From: Paragordius varius
Taxonomy: Eukaryota; Nematomorpha
NCBI GenBank assembly: GCA_964247055.1
Contig: OZ176053.1
Location: 10,168,001 to 10,232,000, forward strand
Direction of reading: 5' to 3'
DNA length: 64,000 bases
The notes beneath the pieces are model-generated. The model was not told the DNA's origin and made no database searches. It saw only the letters and a list, made by a program, of their open reading frames with translations. The number at the start of each line of letters is the position of its first letter. Within the stretch, counting starts at the first letter, position 1. The translations under genes and the position numbers were made by a program. Of the stretch, positions 50,601 to 63,866 are shown piece after piece.

Positions 50601-53600
50601 ATTAATCCAGTTAGTAAGTTACAAGCATATATGAGGCAAAAACTTGAAAGCCTGAAGGCAAGATTAGAAAATGCTGATAAACGATATGCTCAATTGAACG
50701 ATCGTTTCAACGATATCGTAGATGCCAATTTAAAAACGGGTAACATAATTAATATTACTCGCACGTCATTTGATGAATATCTCGAAAACAATGGTATCGA
50801 CAACACTCAAGATTTGGATGAATCGGCAAGAATGAAAGCAAATCAAAATTTTATTCAGGAAAACACAATTGATTTGGGACAAGGGGTAAATTTACGCGTA
50901 ACACCTGAATTTCGAGTCCATAATTTAACGACAAACAATATCAGATATTCTCCTGACATTGAACATGGATTGCGTGATAATGAAGAGGTGTTGGTAGATG
51001 AAAAAATTACTGATCATATCTCAGATTTGACATCCAAATTGGGTGATTTAAACCGACAAATGAGCCTGCATGCCAACAAACTTCGTAGCTCAGTTAAAAA
51101 AAGTGGGACACATACTATAAGCGGCACATGGACAATCCCCAAATTAATTTGTCAAAATGTTGGGAAAACAACCGATACAGAGGATGATGAGATTGGTAAA
51201 ATGCCTCCACCAATTACAACAAACAAACTTAAAATTGGTGTTATTGATAGGACGCTTGATCTAAACGCTCTGGCGGGAAAATGTTTGAATCTTACAGCGG
51301 ATCAGGTAATAGAGGGAAACGTGTATTCATAATAAGTTCATTCTTTTTATAAAACTGACCATTTAATACTATACTGATGTTTGCGTTTGTAAGGTTTCAA
51401 CTCCTCTGGATGTAAAGCATTTAAATTAAATATAATATTTAAATTGTTTATTTCAAAGGACTATACGATTCTTTTGTATTTTGGATATTATAAAGGACAA
51501 TTAATATGTTAGCGTTTTGCCCAAATATTGAAAATATGCCAAAATTAGGTCGTAAAATCTAATCTCGTTTTCAATGGCGGCGTTGAATTCCGCAAGAATG
51601 TATGGGTTCACGGTTTAGTAGATGGGCTTGATACCAAAAATCTTATTTCAGGCACCGCTTCACCCTTAAATAAAAACCGTATAATATACGGGGGGAAAGA
51701 TGGAAAACCAATCATATTTGAATCTCATATAACGTTGCAGAATGATATAACTATAAAAGGAAATCTGAATGTGGATGGGACCCTGAACGATGTTAAGTTT
51801 GACTCAGATAATGTATTGTTTTCAAGCAAGGAACAAGTTATAAAAGGTAAATTAATTTTAGAATTCGTTTGAAATGGATAGAACTGGGTTTAAAAAGTTG
51901 AAAGCTTAAAATTTGGGAGAAAAGATTTTAGGACCCCATATAGTTATGCTAATGGTTTTCAAATCGCGCATTGATTTCACCTATTTGATCCCTTTATAAA
52001 CTGGCGATGGTGTTTAATAATATTTGTAAAAATAAACAGGGGTTATTTAAGTTTAAATTATACATGTACCATATTTTGATAATCTGTAAAGCGCGCTTTT
52101 AGGTTGATTTTAATAATTAATTTGATACAAGGTGACTTTAATTTACAAAACGTGCGTGTGAATGATCTTGTTTTCAATGGATTACTCAATGATAAGAATT
52201 TAACCGTTCTTTGGAATGATACAATTCCCATCAATGATCCCAACAAGAGGTATACCGTCCAAGGCTCCAAAAAGTTTAATCAAAAAGTAACTTTCCAATC
52301 TCCAATTACTCTTTCAAATCCTTCGATAGCTTTGGTAAATGGAGAAAATTTTGTGGACTTGGTGGAAAATGCTCTGACCAAAACCGGTCAACAAACAATT
52401 GAAGGTATAACGATTGAATTTGAAATATTTTACAGTAAAAATAATTTCTTATCACATTTCAATATGACAATATTTATTTTTTAAAGTCCCTATTGCATTT
52501 ACCGGGGAACGTGTATCGTTTGACGAAAATGTTGAATTGGACGGTAAACTGAATGGTTTAAAGTTTCCCGAAGATTTTATGCGCTACTCAGAAACATCAA
52601 AACAAAATGCGATTGTTATGAATGGACCAGTTGTGTTTCAGAATACAGTCAAATTCCGAAACATTTTGACCAACAAGAAAATTGGATCATTGGATATTAG
52701 CAAAGTTATTGTAACGTCGCGGAATGAAACAATAAAAAGTTTAATTGAATATAATACCTAAAATATTCTACAACATTGTTTATCTTTATATTATATTATT
52801 TATATTTTTTTATTCCAATTATGTGTAATAGATCCAATTATTTTTTTGAATCCGATTCAACTACAAAACGATGCCCAAATAAATGGACTAATAAATAATG
52901 ATATTAATTTAACGCATGTTTTGCAAAATGGTCTCCGAACAGATATGCCACAAATCATTGATGGTAATTTTTTTAACATTTTTCAATCTATATAAAAAAT
53001 TTTAGTGGATCAAGTAACGCTCAGGGGTAACATTCATTTCGAACGTGGATTCAACATATCTGGGGAATTAAATGGACAGAATATTAAAACGTTCCTTGAT
53101 GATAGTATTGCGTTGGATGATTCAGAAATTCTGTTCACCAATCCTAACCTTAGACTAAGTTTTGATACATTGGTGGTTGGACAACTTCAAACGCCGCTCC
53201 TGGGTGGCTTTAATCCCAACAAAGATTTCGTAAGGCGAGAAAGTGAATCGACCCAAGAAATAAGAGGACAATACATTTTTGATGAAATAACTTTACACAG
53301 CGACGATAACTCTCTGCTCGGACGCATTAACGGTGAAAATTGGGACATGCTCTTCAACAATGATACTTTGTTGAAGGTTTATTTTATTGCTATATTAGAG
53401 TCAAATAAGATATAATCAAACATGTTATAACATTAAATGTTAACTATTTAGGGTGTACCTCAAATAATTACGGGTAAAAAAACTTTTAACATACCCATAA
53501 CGATTGAATTGGATCTTACATTGGATGGGCTCTTTGATGGGAGGAATTTGTCTGATGCTTTACGGTAACGAATAATTATTTGCTTCAATTTATTTTCTGG

Positions 53601-55482
53601 AGTTTCTCACAAATAATTTTGAGTTTTTTGGGGTTATTAGTCTCAGGCATTACATGTAAAAATCAAAAATAAAATTATTTTATATATGTATTTAGGGCTG
53701 ATCAATTGGCCAATGTTGAACAAGTACTTTTTTATGATTCAGTATACCTGGAATCAGGTTTACGAACTGGTATGATAGAAGTTAACGGGCTAATTAACGG
53801 AAAATATTTGGATCTGGAATTGCAAAATGCTGTATTATTAGAAGGTTTTTTACAATATTCATTAATAAAAAAAATATTTGAAATTGCGAAAAATTCATTT
53901 AACACTAAAACTGTCGCATTCTTAACAGCTTAAATATATAAATAAAATGACAAATAATAAAATTTTTTGGCAGGTGACCAGATTATATATGGTGACAAAA
54001 CCTTTTCTGGTGATGTAACGGTACAAAATTTGTTGGTTGATGGTCATTTCAGTGATCGCAATGTCAAAGATTTTACCACCAATGTCCTTCGCCGCAATGC
54101 CAAAAACCAAATTGTCAGGGGAAAGAAAACGTTTATCGGCTATTCAGTTTCTTTTGAGGATGTTGATATTCAAGGTAATTTATCCATAATTCCATTTTTA
54201 TCAAATTTATAAAATTAGAAATTTGATAGCGGTAATGTTATAAATTAAAATAAATCGTATTCGTCCGAAATAGCTTTATTATATATAATAAAAAATAATC
54301 ATTATCAAAATTAAGTGAAATGTGCAAACTAATTACCTAAAGTAATTTTAAGTTATTACGGAAATCATTAATGCAAAAATAATTCTATAAACTAAAATTT
54401 TAAATTATCAGCAAACAAAATGTTAAATAAAGTAATTTATTTCCATTTTGCAGATACTTTAAATGGGTATCGTTTGAAAGATTTGGAGCATTTATTAACC
54501 AATGATAATGATCAACTGATCGATATTCCAGTTTTGTTTGGGAAAACTGTTGAATCAGAATCCGATATTGAAGTAAAATCTATAAATCAAATTGCATGGG
54601 AAACGTATACTGAGGATTTCATAAATATACAGGATCCTAAGAAGGGTAGTATTGAGTTAGTTTTATGCAGGGGTGTTCAACACATATAGTTTCGCGGATC
54701 GCCTTTTTGACTTAAAAAATTCCGCATAAATATTTTATTAGCTTTTAAACATATGACTGTAAAATGCTAACACAAACTAGATTTTTTCTATTTCGTTGCC
54801 AATAGGATAGACTTTTGAAGAAATTTATTATGCGAAAAACTAATTTTACTAAGATATTGTGAGGAGCATATATTTGTAAATTATAGATTTCCAATTTTTT
54901 CGCGGGCCGTGTGTTGGACACTTCTGTTATAAACAATACGTGTAAGTTGGTATAAAAATTTGCACATTTATATTTTACAACATGTATACAGATTACAATA
55001 TCAAGCGCCATTTATTGTTCGATGAAGTCGAAATACGAGGCAACATATATTCCAATCATCGGGATATTAAAGAAATTCTGTTGTCGGATGTTAAAATGTC
55101 TCAAGATTTAGCTATTCGTGGTCGACCAATAGTTTTTGAACAAAATGTGAGAATAAATTTTGAGTCATTAAGTTTTGAGACTAATTTAGTAGTAAAAACT
55201 ACCATAAATTCCGTGTCCATAAAAGATTGGGCCTTATCATTAAACCTGACGGATTCGGCAAATTCTTTCGAAAATACGAAATTGATAGGTATTTATTTAA
55301 TTATATATTGGTATTAAGTACAGTATTCTTATCAAAAAGTTTTGGAAACATATAGAAAGAAAATAGTTGAATGTTGCTAGCATGATGTTATGTAAAATAG
55401 AGTGTAAAAATAGATTTCTCTATATATTGTCTAAAACACTATGAAACAATGGTATAAAAACAAACTTAAATTTAAGTCATTT

Positions 55483-55550
<68 letters not shown>

Positions 55551-56151
55551 ACAATAAAGGCCATTCGTTTTAAAATTACAGTTTTTTCAAATTTAACGTG
55601 TCCATTGTTTATGGAAAAAATTTTGAATCAATTACATAAACCATTTTATCCAAAAACCTCTAGACCGTATTTATTTATAAGAGTACATTTTAGAAAGTAT
55701 CCGATGTGATAGAATGTTAACCCAAATTAAAGGATATTATCCAATATATTTTATCCATTGGTTTATGTAGGTAAATTGATTTAAGATATAGGGTATTAAT
55801 TGGTATTGTTTTAACTTTCCAAGTCATTTTGCGAATTGGTTCCAGGTTCATTGTTGTTACTTCAAATGGTTTTGAAATTTATTTATCGTTTTAACAGTGT
55901 ATGTTAAAACCAAAAAAAATAATTAAGAAAAATCGAAAAACAAATATAATTTTTTTATCATAACATTATTTTAAAAAAAGTTAACATTAAGACTCAAAAT
56001 AAAAAATAATTGTTTTGGAACCATTAGGGAGCGGCGGGTTCGGCTCTTAATCTTGATACATCTATATTATCGAATATGGGACATTATTTATTTTTCCATC
56101 CCCATTAATATCCTTTATTGACGAAAAAATAATAAAATTTTCATTTTATGC

Positions 56152-56216
<65 letters not shown>

Positions 56217-59200
56217 AAACTTGTAAAAGGTAACGTGATAATTGAGGGAGATTTTACCATAAACAATAATTACAATGGTAAAAATTTCCAAAAACATTTG
56301 GATTCCCTAATATATCTGCAAGATAAATCGGGAAAATCGAAACAAATTATAAGAAACCCCATATTCTTCAAAGACGACGTTGTGTTTAACAAGGTAAATA
56401 AAGTATCTGTGCAACAGTGGCAATCTTTAATTAACCTTCAACACTCTCTCTTTTTATAACTATTTTTAAATTTTAAATTTAAATATTTTCACACATGTTA
56501 AATAATAAATCTTACTTGGCAATATAATAATAAATACATTATAATAATATTTAACTTAAATTTGACTCAATTTGAATTTATAAATGTTACAGGATGTCCA
56601 AATTAAGGGCTTATTCCATGGTTATAATGCAAGTGAGTTATTGAGTCCCAAACATTATGCTTGGAAAAGTAACCCTTGCCCCATCAGTCCAAACGATTTG
56701 ACATTTGCCAAGGGCTTAGTTGTTCAAGATACTCTTCAAATATCCAATCTAGACACAGGAAATAGCAAACGAAATCGATTACCCTATCAAAGTAGCAGGA
56801 ATAAAGGATATGTAAATATCAATGTCCAAGATGATAAGCTAAATGGTTTCCCCATCAGTCAACTCAAAGAAGATGGTGGTGTATGGTATGATGATATTAG
56901 TCAAATTACTATAAATCAACCGATAACGTTTGAAGATGATGTGATAATCCAAGGTACAACGTAATTTCGAAAATATTTCAGCTTATTTGATTTGGATATT
57001 TGGTTATAGCATTGTTTAAACTTTCAATTCTTGATGAAGCCAATGAATATAAAAATTGAAAACATATTTTCAATAATTTATTTTTTCCACTTACCTTAAA
57101 TTTAGTTTTAATAAGTTATCCTTTTATAGTTTACTCCTATTGTACCATTTCTTGAGCATGTTCAATTTTATAAGGAAAATATCCATGCAATTAGATGTTT
57201 AGGATTATCTAAAATTACAATTAACATTTTGATTTGTCTTTACTCTTATATTTAAGCGAATGTGGAAATCGCACCAAACGCTCAACTTAACGATATTCAA
57301 TTGGATCAAATTGTTAATGTGCGTAAAAAGAAACACATTTTCAAAGGCGATAACAATTTAGTTTTTGATCAAGGATACGAGGTTAAAAATGATTTCCATC
57401 TGGTGCCGGCTACAGCCTTGATATTTGGGATTAATTTGACTCATCTTATATCCGATGCCTTGCTTAAACATAAACCACTTGTTTTCCATCAAGATGTAAC
57501 TTTGGATCAATTGAATATCATATTCAATGGCCCTGTCATGTAAAATATATAATCCATTAATAATTTTTTTTGCTTAAATTTCATAATGTTTTTCGATAGC
57601 CTAAAAGGACTTTTTAATGAACACGCCTTCAATAAACATAATCTTCTAACCGTTCATGATCGCCAAACTATTCGCGTTCCAATCGTCTTTGAAAATGGGT
57701 TATGCTGCAAACAAGCAACGATTATCATTGAATCAGATCTAATTAACGATTTGGCCATCTCAAGCCTTGCAACTGATTATGTAATATTTTCTCCCCATAT
57801 CCTTTATATACCATTTACAATTCAAATTCACCCTTGAACAATTCAAATTCACCCTAAAAATAATTTATGTGTTTTTGGGCTAATATATCTCATCATTAAT
57901 ATGAAATATATTTTTACGATATAGTTTATTAGTTTTTCAGTATTATATTAATTTTAAACAATATTTCATTTTTTAAAAATATAAAAAAATATAGGTAATT
58001 TTTAATGTTTAAAAAACAGATAATTTATTTTAAGGTGAATTTGAATTGTTCGAGGGTGAATTTGAATTGTTCAAGGGTGAATTTGAATTGTTTAAGGGTG
58101 AATTTGAACTGTAAATGGTATATTTTACATTTCTCACAACTCTCAAAAAATAAAAAAAACTTTCGTTATAAAATCATAAGCACATTTATATATTAATTTA
58201 TAAATTTGATATAAAAAAGTTACGAATGGATAAAGACCAAACGGTAGATGTATCATGGGAAATAGATGCCCCAGTTATTTTTGCTAACGATGTTACATTG
58301 CAAGGAAATTTAAATGGACGATCTCTTGATACCTTGAATACAGATCTTCAGGAATTAGATGAAGCGTCAAAAGATCTCCAAATTTTGCAAAACACTGCCG
58401 ATGAACAATGCAAAGAATTGAATGTTACATATAATTCGCTGAATAGTATATATATTATTTGTTTTAAAAATTATATTCGATCATACTGTTATATACATAC
58501 ATACTATTTCATAAATATTTTTGTGATTAGATTCCGCTATTTACGTTAAAAACTTGATTTTGCACCAAGAAATAAGAAAGGGCTCCAAAACTGATCCCCT
58601 CCAAATATCGGATGATACGATATCCTCTATTCTACCTTTCAGTCTAGGTCAATCTGATTATCTCTTAATAAGCAGTAAACATAAATGTCCTCTGCGAAAC
58701 TGTTTCCCACATTACCTGTACAGAAAATCAAAATCACAAAATTATTTTCATCCTTTTGAGGTTATAAATATTATATTTTTGTTCCTTAAACAGTGAAATT
58801 AATTGGATTAATAAATCCCTAATTTTGATATAATTCAAGTAGGCATGCTTCTTTTCTCATTACTATCACAAAAACGAATGATTAAAATGATTGTTTTTCT
58901 AATGTGTGAATATATCGCATTTAAAGACTTCTCAAATACTTGATAATTAAAATTTTTGCGAATTCTCAAATTGTATCATAAATTTAAGTTCTCATAAATT
59001 AATCCACGCATATTTTTTGAAAAGATTTCTATACATACGAGGGTAAAAAACAATAAACTTTTTGTTTTTAATTCTTTTTAATATGAATAGCAGACAGACT
59101 ATCATTTAAAGTTTCCTAATCATTTCCATTTTTGCATTTATAGCTATTTACAATTTCTAATTAGGTATTATATACATTACGCAACTCGAAACCCAGTATT

Positions 59201-61867
59201 ATATCCTACAATGATGATATATTTATATTTGTTCCAAACGCTTACTTTGGCAAAGATATTTTGGCCGAAAATGATAAAAGTCCGAACGAAGAAACCGAAA
59301 TTAATCATTGCTCACCATCCATATTTACATCGCAAAAAATATCAAGCCAAAGTTTATTTTTAATTTTGGAGCACAATTGGCATATGTATAAAAATGTTTT
59401 ATCTATATAGATTCTCATGTTAATCCGTCCGATTACTTTCATCAAATCTTTCAACTCAGATTGGAGCAAAATGGCAACAGGAATATCATAGGTCTCTATC
59501 TTTACCAAACTCTGCAAACTAATGTGGCTGTTAAAATAAAAACTTTTGGTCCTAGAGATGAAACCTTAGTTTCCAACACATTGAATTTTGCGTGTTTTGT
59601 TTTAATGCCAAGAGATGGCGGTTCAATATCTACAAAGAAATTTGCCACGCAATACCAGAATGTGACATTAAATGGTTTCGTAGAATCTATGGTTTACTGT
59701 TTAACGGATATTGAGAGAGGATATGTCCATGTTAGCTCCGTGCAAACAAAATTATTGAAACAGGTTTTAGCAATATTTTTAACGGATAAAATAAACGAAT
59801 TAATTTCTTAAAATGTGAAAATTTTGATATTTGCCAAAGGCATGATTTGCTGAGTTAATAACACACTCAACTAACTAATTTATATTAAAGTATGAAATAA
59901 AATGCATACCAAAATTAATTGTTAAAAATTGGGTTATTTGGTTTAAATACGATATTTTTTATTTATACTACCATGTTTGACCTACCCAATTGCGTACCGA
60001 GCATTTGTAGGGCTCAATGTATGAATCTTCGTTTTTTTCTGAAAAAATCGTAACCAATTAGCGTCTTAGCCCTATATTTTATCATACTCGTTAGATTGAC
60101 ATACAACTCATTAATAATGATTTGTACTTGGCTACCATGTATGAAGGCGAAACAGACACCGATGTTTTTTACCAAGCTCCTAATGTATTTAGGTGGGAAA
60201 ATTTTATACCAATTAACCCTGAAATCTCAACAAGTCTGTATCAGGAAGAGACACCTTCCCATGCACATTTTCAACCATTTCAACATTTGAGATTAGTGGG
60301 TGGTAGCAAAGCTAAATTTTTTAATGTACGTGAACACACTTTTTTGGCCATCATTCAGAGAAACGATGGTGCTGGTACTGGGAATCACTTACCTGTTTTG
60401 GTGTATAAGTAAGTTTTTAATTTGTTAAAAACATAATATATATCTGTGTGTGTGTCGTTCAAGGTAACTCATGTTAAATTGCTCAAATTAATTAAAATAT
60501 GTGACTAGTGTAATTTCCATATATAAAGGTATTATAACAATTCTTTTGTACAAAGCGGATTAAAAATAATTTAATAATTTACGTTTTTTGCCAAAAAAAT
60601 GTTTTTAATAATTTACTTTGTTATAGTTTACTTTTCCTAAACTCTATATTTAAAATAAGGTTTTGGTTAGAGCTAGAGTCTCGTTTAATTTCGTTTATTT
60701 GTGACAACCAATTAATAAAATTATTAAATTTTGTTTACACTTAACATAAATCAACTATGTTCTCGAGAAACCTTGATTGATTAAAGAATCAGCCATTTAT
60801 AAATAAACGTTTCACATATGTTTTCTTTTCATGATGTAGGTATCGCGTCGGTAAAAAACCATATTTTGATTTGATCCAAAGCATAGCGACGGTAGGAGCT
60901 AAAAATATTGGATTTATTAACGCTTACCCTGACATAGATTACCTTCTCATCTACTGCGAAGGAATAAATCAGCAAACTCTGAATATCTATCAATTCATGG
61001 GGGCGGCATATTTTGTTGAGCAATATGAGCTTGTTTTTAAAAGTAATAATAATTTTATGACATGTATTTTTTAAAGATGCGTTTATTATTACATTCTTAA
61101 ACATCAAATGTATTTGGGCGAATGGCGATTTTACTTGTTTTAAATTCAACAAAATTTTAAATAATTTACCATTTTTTAGCCAATTGAATATGTACTTTAA
61201 TATAATCAAAAATTGTGGAAATTATTTTAGGATATTAAACGGTTTAAATAAAGATTGAAACTTTTTGAGTTATACAAAGACCACTGGACAGTTTAATCGA
61301 TTTTATGAATCTTATAATATATAGAGAATAAACCATTTAATTTTAAAATAATTCAACTTAAAGCTCTATGTGTTAATAACACCAACCAATCAATTACTTT
61401 TTATGAAATAAATCAAATTAACAAAAAAATAATATGTTTATTTTATGCTAGAGCCCACGTCAAATTTTGAAGTTTTTAAGGGTTTCTTACCTTTCCAAGT
61501 CTATATTGTAACACGGACACAGACTGAAGATATGGTTAAAATTGATTCATCCTTAGTTTTGTCAGAAATTATACGCTTTAATTTTGCCGGCCAAAAACTG
61601 CACGCAATGTTAAAGCTGGCCGAATTAACTGGAATCGAATTGACATGTAGGGTTAACCGTTCGGATTTAAGTCAACTACTATTGACTGAAAGTAATAAAG
61701 ATTACAATAATGAAGGGTCTGATGAAAACGTATATGGTAGTATGGTGGACGACCAGCAGAATTCAATTAAAGAAAACTCAGAAATAGTAGGGAGCCATAA
61801 TGAAAATGCGTATCAAGATGATCAAATAATGCCTGAATATGTGGAAGATACTGAAATAGCCGAATAA
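47605..61867 (+). CDS. Giant secreted EAR-repeat protein (about 2,400 aa, 28 exons)
   Basis: Coding exons run 47605-47743, 47879 (or 47900)-48081, 48146-48257, 48334-48531, 49680-49973, 50074-50193, 50338-51305, 51549-51846, 52132-52404, 52487-52738, 52832-52963, 53006-53376, 53452-53564, 53696-53844, 53974-54174, 54454-54645, 54992-55288, 56230-56393, 56593-56953, 57257-57539, 57600-57780, 58220-58445, 58531-58760, 59165-59351, 59411-59763, 60095-60408, 60840-61042, 61452-61867. The sum is 7,230 nt. A hydrophobic N-terminus suggests secretion. Residues about 50-440 form EAR/EPTP beta-propeller blades (TYLFVAQD, HYLAIANHQ, YIPTSGAVDWEFFSFG, FFLAVANQ). A short coiled coil (MRQKLESLKARLENA) follows. 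About 450-1,840 is at least 13 copies of a beta-rich repeat (V.F...V.I.G.LNG......L). A second EAR propeller (HTFLAIIQRNDGAG) and an acidic tail end the protein. EAR repeats occur in TSPEAR and LGI proteins; overall plan and size recall insect eggshell proteins such as Nasrat/Polehole, but that is a guess. Confidence 0.85.
54668..54926. mobile_element. hAT-like MITE in EAR-gene intron 16
   Basis: Left CAGGGGTGTTCAACACATAT, right GCGGGCCGTGTGTTGGACAC then TTCTG; the two ends are imperfect inverted repeats of the common animal hAT terminus CAGGGGTGTCCAA. About 259 bp, fills most of the intron. No exact 8-bp target duplication seen. Confidence 0.65.
55487..55546. repeat. (AT)n microsatellite in EAR-gene intron 17
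   Basis: About 60 bp of uninterrupted AT repeats. Confidence 0.9.
56154..56211. repeat. (AT)n microsatellite next to EAR exon 18
   Basis: About 58 bp of AT repeats ending about 18 bp before the exon 18 acceptor at 56,229; it gives the spurious IYIYIY reading on both strands. Confidence 0.9.
57811..58118. mobile_element. Family B element in EAR-gene intron 21, flanked by TA
   Basis: About 308 bp, whole. Left CCATTTACAATTCAAATTCA; right GGTGAATTTGAACTGTAAAT then GG. TATA on both sides fits a TA target duplication. The right arm carries an expanded run of the GGGTGAATTTGAATTGTTCA unit, whose frames give a repetitive spurious ORF at 58005-58196. Confidence 0.75.
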
Positions 61868-62123
61868 TTTTATAAAACAGAAGCATTTTTTCAAAAATCA
61901 TAAAATCATTTATTTACTTATTTTTTCATAAAATAATTTATACATTTGGTGCAAAAATTTACTATACAATTTCGATTTTATATATATATATTAACAAAAA
62001 TTATTTTACATGCATTATATGAAAAATTAGTTAATTATTTTTTGTTGTTAAAAACAATATAATATATAAAATATACCAAATAAATGCGATGATAAATTGC
62101 ATAATTTTATATGTAAAGAATTA

Positions 62124-63866
62124 TTAATTAAAAACATTATCAATAGTAGTGGTATTGGTATTATTGCGACAAGTTATATCATAAGATTTCTTACGTTCCA
62201 AGCATTTTGGAAATATACCCCAAATTTTGGGTGAAATACTTGGCTCCAAAATTATTTCGGATTCTGAAAAGGGGGTGCCTTTTACCCTAAAATCACTATT
62301 GTTCTTATCGTTTATTTTATCGTCAACATAATAATTTATGGGGACAATATCCTTGCTTTTGGGTATTTGTGAGAATGAACCAATTTTTTTCTTGTATGAC
62401 TGTCGATAACTTTGCCAAGTTTTAATGCAATAAAATAAGAGTAGGTTGAGCAAAAATATGAGCATGAGTATTAGGGCAATAACTAAAATGGTAAAATTTG
62501 AGCGAGTTAAACAGTAATGGTTTTGGCCCCAACTTACAATACTCAAGTATAAACTACTTGTATTGTTTTCATCATTTTTTAGCTGGGCAGGTGTTACATA
62601 AGGACGGGTTGGTACTTGTTCTTCTTCTCCGGCTTCTTCAGAAATAACAGCTTTGATGTGCCTTCGATCTCGATCTATAATAGAGGTTTTATAGATAGGT
62701 AATAGAAAAACTACTATATCATTCACATTTCAAATTCACCTTTGAACAATCCAAATTCGCCCTTAAAAAATTCAAATTTAAATTATGTTTTTTTAAGATT
62801 AAAAATTACCTTTATTTTATAATATTTTTAAAATATAAAATTTTGTTTAAATTTAATATGATGGAAAAAAATAATTAAACTATGTCGTAAAAATATATTT
62901 CATATTGATGATGAGTTATATTATCCCGAAAACACAATTTATTTTTAGGGTTAAATTTGAATTGTTCAAGGGTGAATTTGTATTGTAAATGATACATAAT
63001 ACACAACACCTAAAAAATTTTGGTGGTCACTTATGAAATCAACAATATGGCAACTTATTCAGCGTTTGCTATATATGAGAATCTTAATATTGATTTAATT
63101 TCCAGAATTCTATAGAATCAATTCATTAATATGTTTATTGTGGTAGGCCTTGGATTTGACCCCAAATATATAATTTTTCATCAAGAAACAAAGAAATAAA
63201 GGCAAAAATTGATTTTATTTAAGCGTAAATTACTTGCTAAATTGAAATCTTCATAGACAACTTTAACACCACTTCTGGCTCGTTCGTCTTTAATAGATCT
63301 ACGTTTTCTGAATTTGATTATTTGTTGGCTTGTTTGATTACCACATCGTGGCTAAATAAATTGGAGAATTTTTAAGAAAATCAGAACAATTTTGAATAAT
63401 TTTTTCTTTGAATCTTTGGACAATAAATTAAATTTATAAAAACCATAAAAATTAAGATTATTTTACCAAATTACAATCGTATCCACAAATAGCAACTTTG
63501 CAATCAAAATACACGTTTTCGTCCTCAGGGAATTTGAAAACTGTAAAATGGGCATATACCGCTTTTCCTCCACCACGAGCCGTTAACACGGTTCTTTGTT
63601 GCTGAGACATAACATAAGGAGACACAGGACACCTTAGAAATTAATGGATAAATGATTATATAAGTAATAAATGTCTTAATTTATCAAAACATTAAATTCT
63701 TTCTAATAAATATTATATATAAACCTACAATTATTTGGAAAATTAAACCAATATTTTAAATCGATAAAAAAATTATATCAATACCCGGCAACATCAAACA
63801 ATGGTAGATTGCGAATACGTTTTCCATCATGGGCATAACAATCATTGATAAAGAAATTGTAATTAT
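62124..63866 (-). CDS. Zona pellucida (ZP)-domain transmembrane protein, 3' part of gene
   Basis: Partial gene; upstream exons lie beyond the window. Exons from the 5' side: 63866-63785, 63632-63467, 63351-63234, 62674-62124. The visible sequence is the second half of a ZP domain: FFINDCYAHDGKRIRNLPLF, then the conserved GCPVSPY across an exon junction, AHFTVFKFPEDENVYFDCKV, CGYDCNLPRCG. A furin-type cleavage site (KFRKRRSIKD) follows, then a short acidic stalk, a transmembrane segment (FTILVIALILMLIFLLNLLL) and a cytoplasmic tail of about 100 residues. ZP proteins polymerise into extracellular coats such as cuticle, eggshell or apical matrix after furin release. All junctions agree in phase. 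The last intron (62675-63233) carries a 270-bp inverted-repeat element. Which ZP subfamily cannot be told without the N-terminus. The gene is convergent with the EAR-repeat gene, stops 256 nt apart. Confidence 0.88.
62720..62993. mobile_element. Family B element in the last ZP-gene intron
   Basis: Left CATTCACATTTCAAATTCAC; right AGGGTGAATTTGTATTGTAA then ATG. About 274 bp, non-coding, same family as the copies at 24,313 and 57,811. Confidence 0.7.

Noticed and set aside
56394-56417. 24-nt intron candidate after EAR exon 18 (GTAAATAAAG...CAACAG)
   Set aside because: It has GT/AG ends and fits the tiny-intron size, but the sequence after it has no donor to reach exon 19, so it was not accepted.
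58005-58196. ORF with repeated VNLNCSR motif
   Set aside because: Translation of the family B right arm within an EAR-gene intron.
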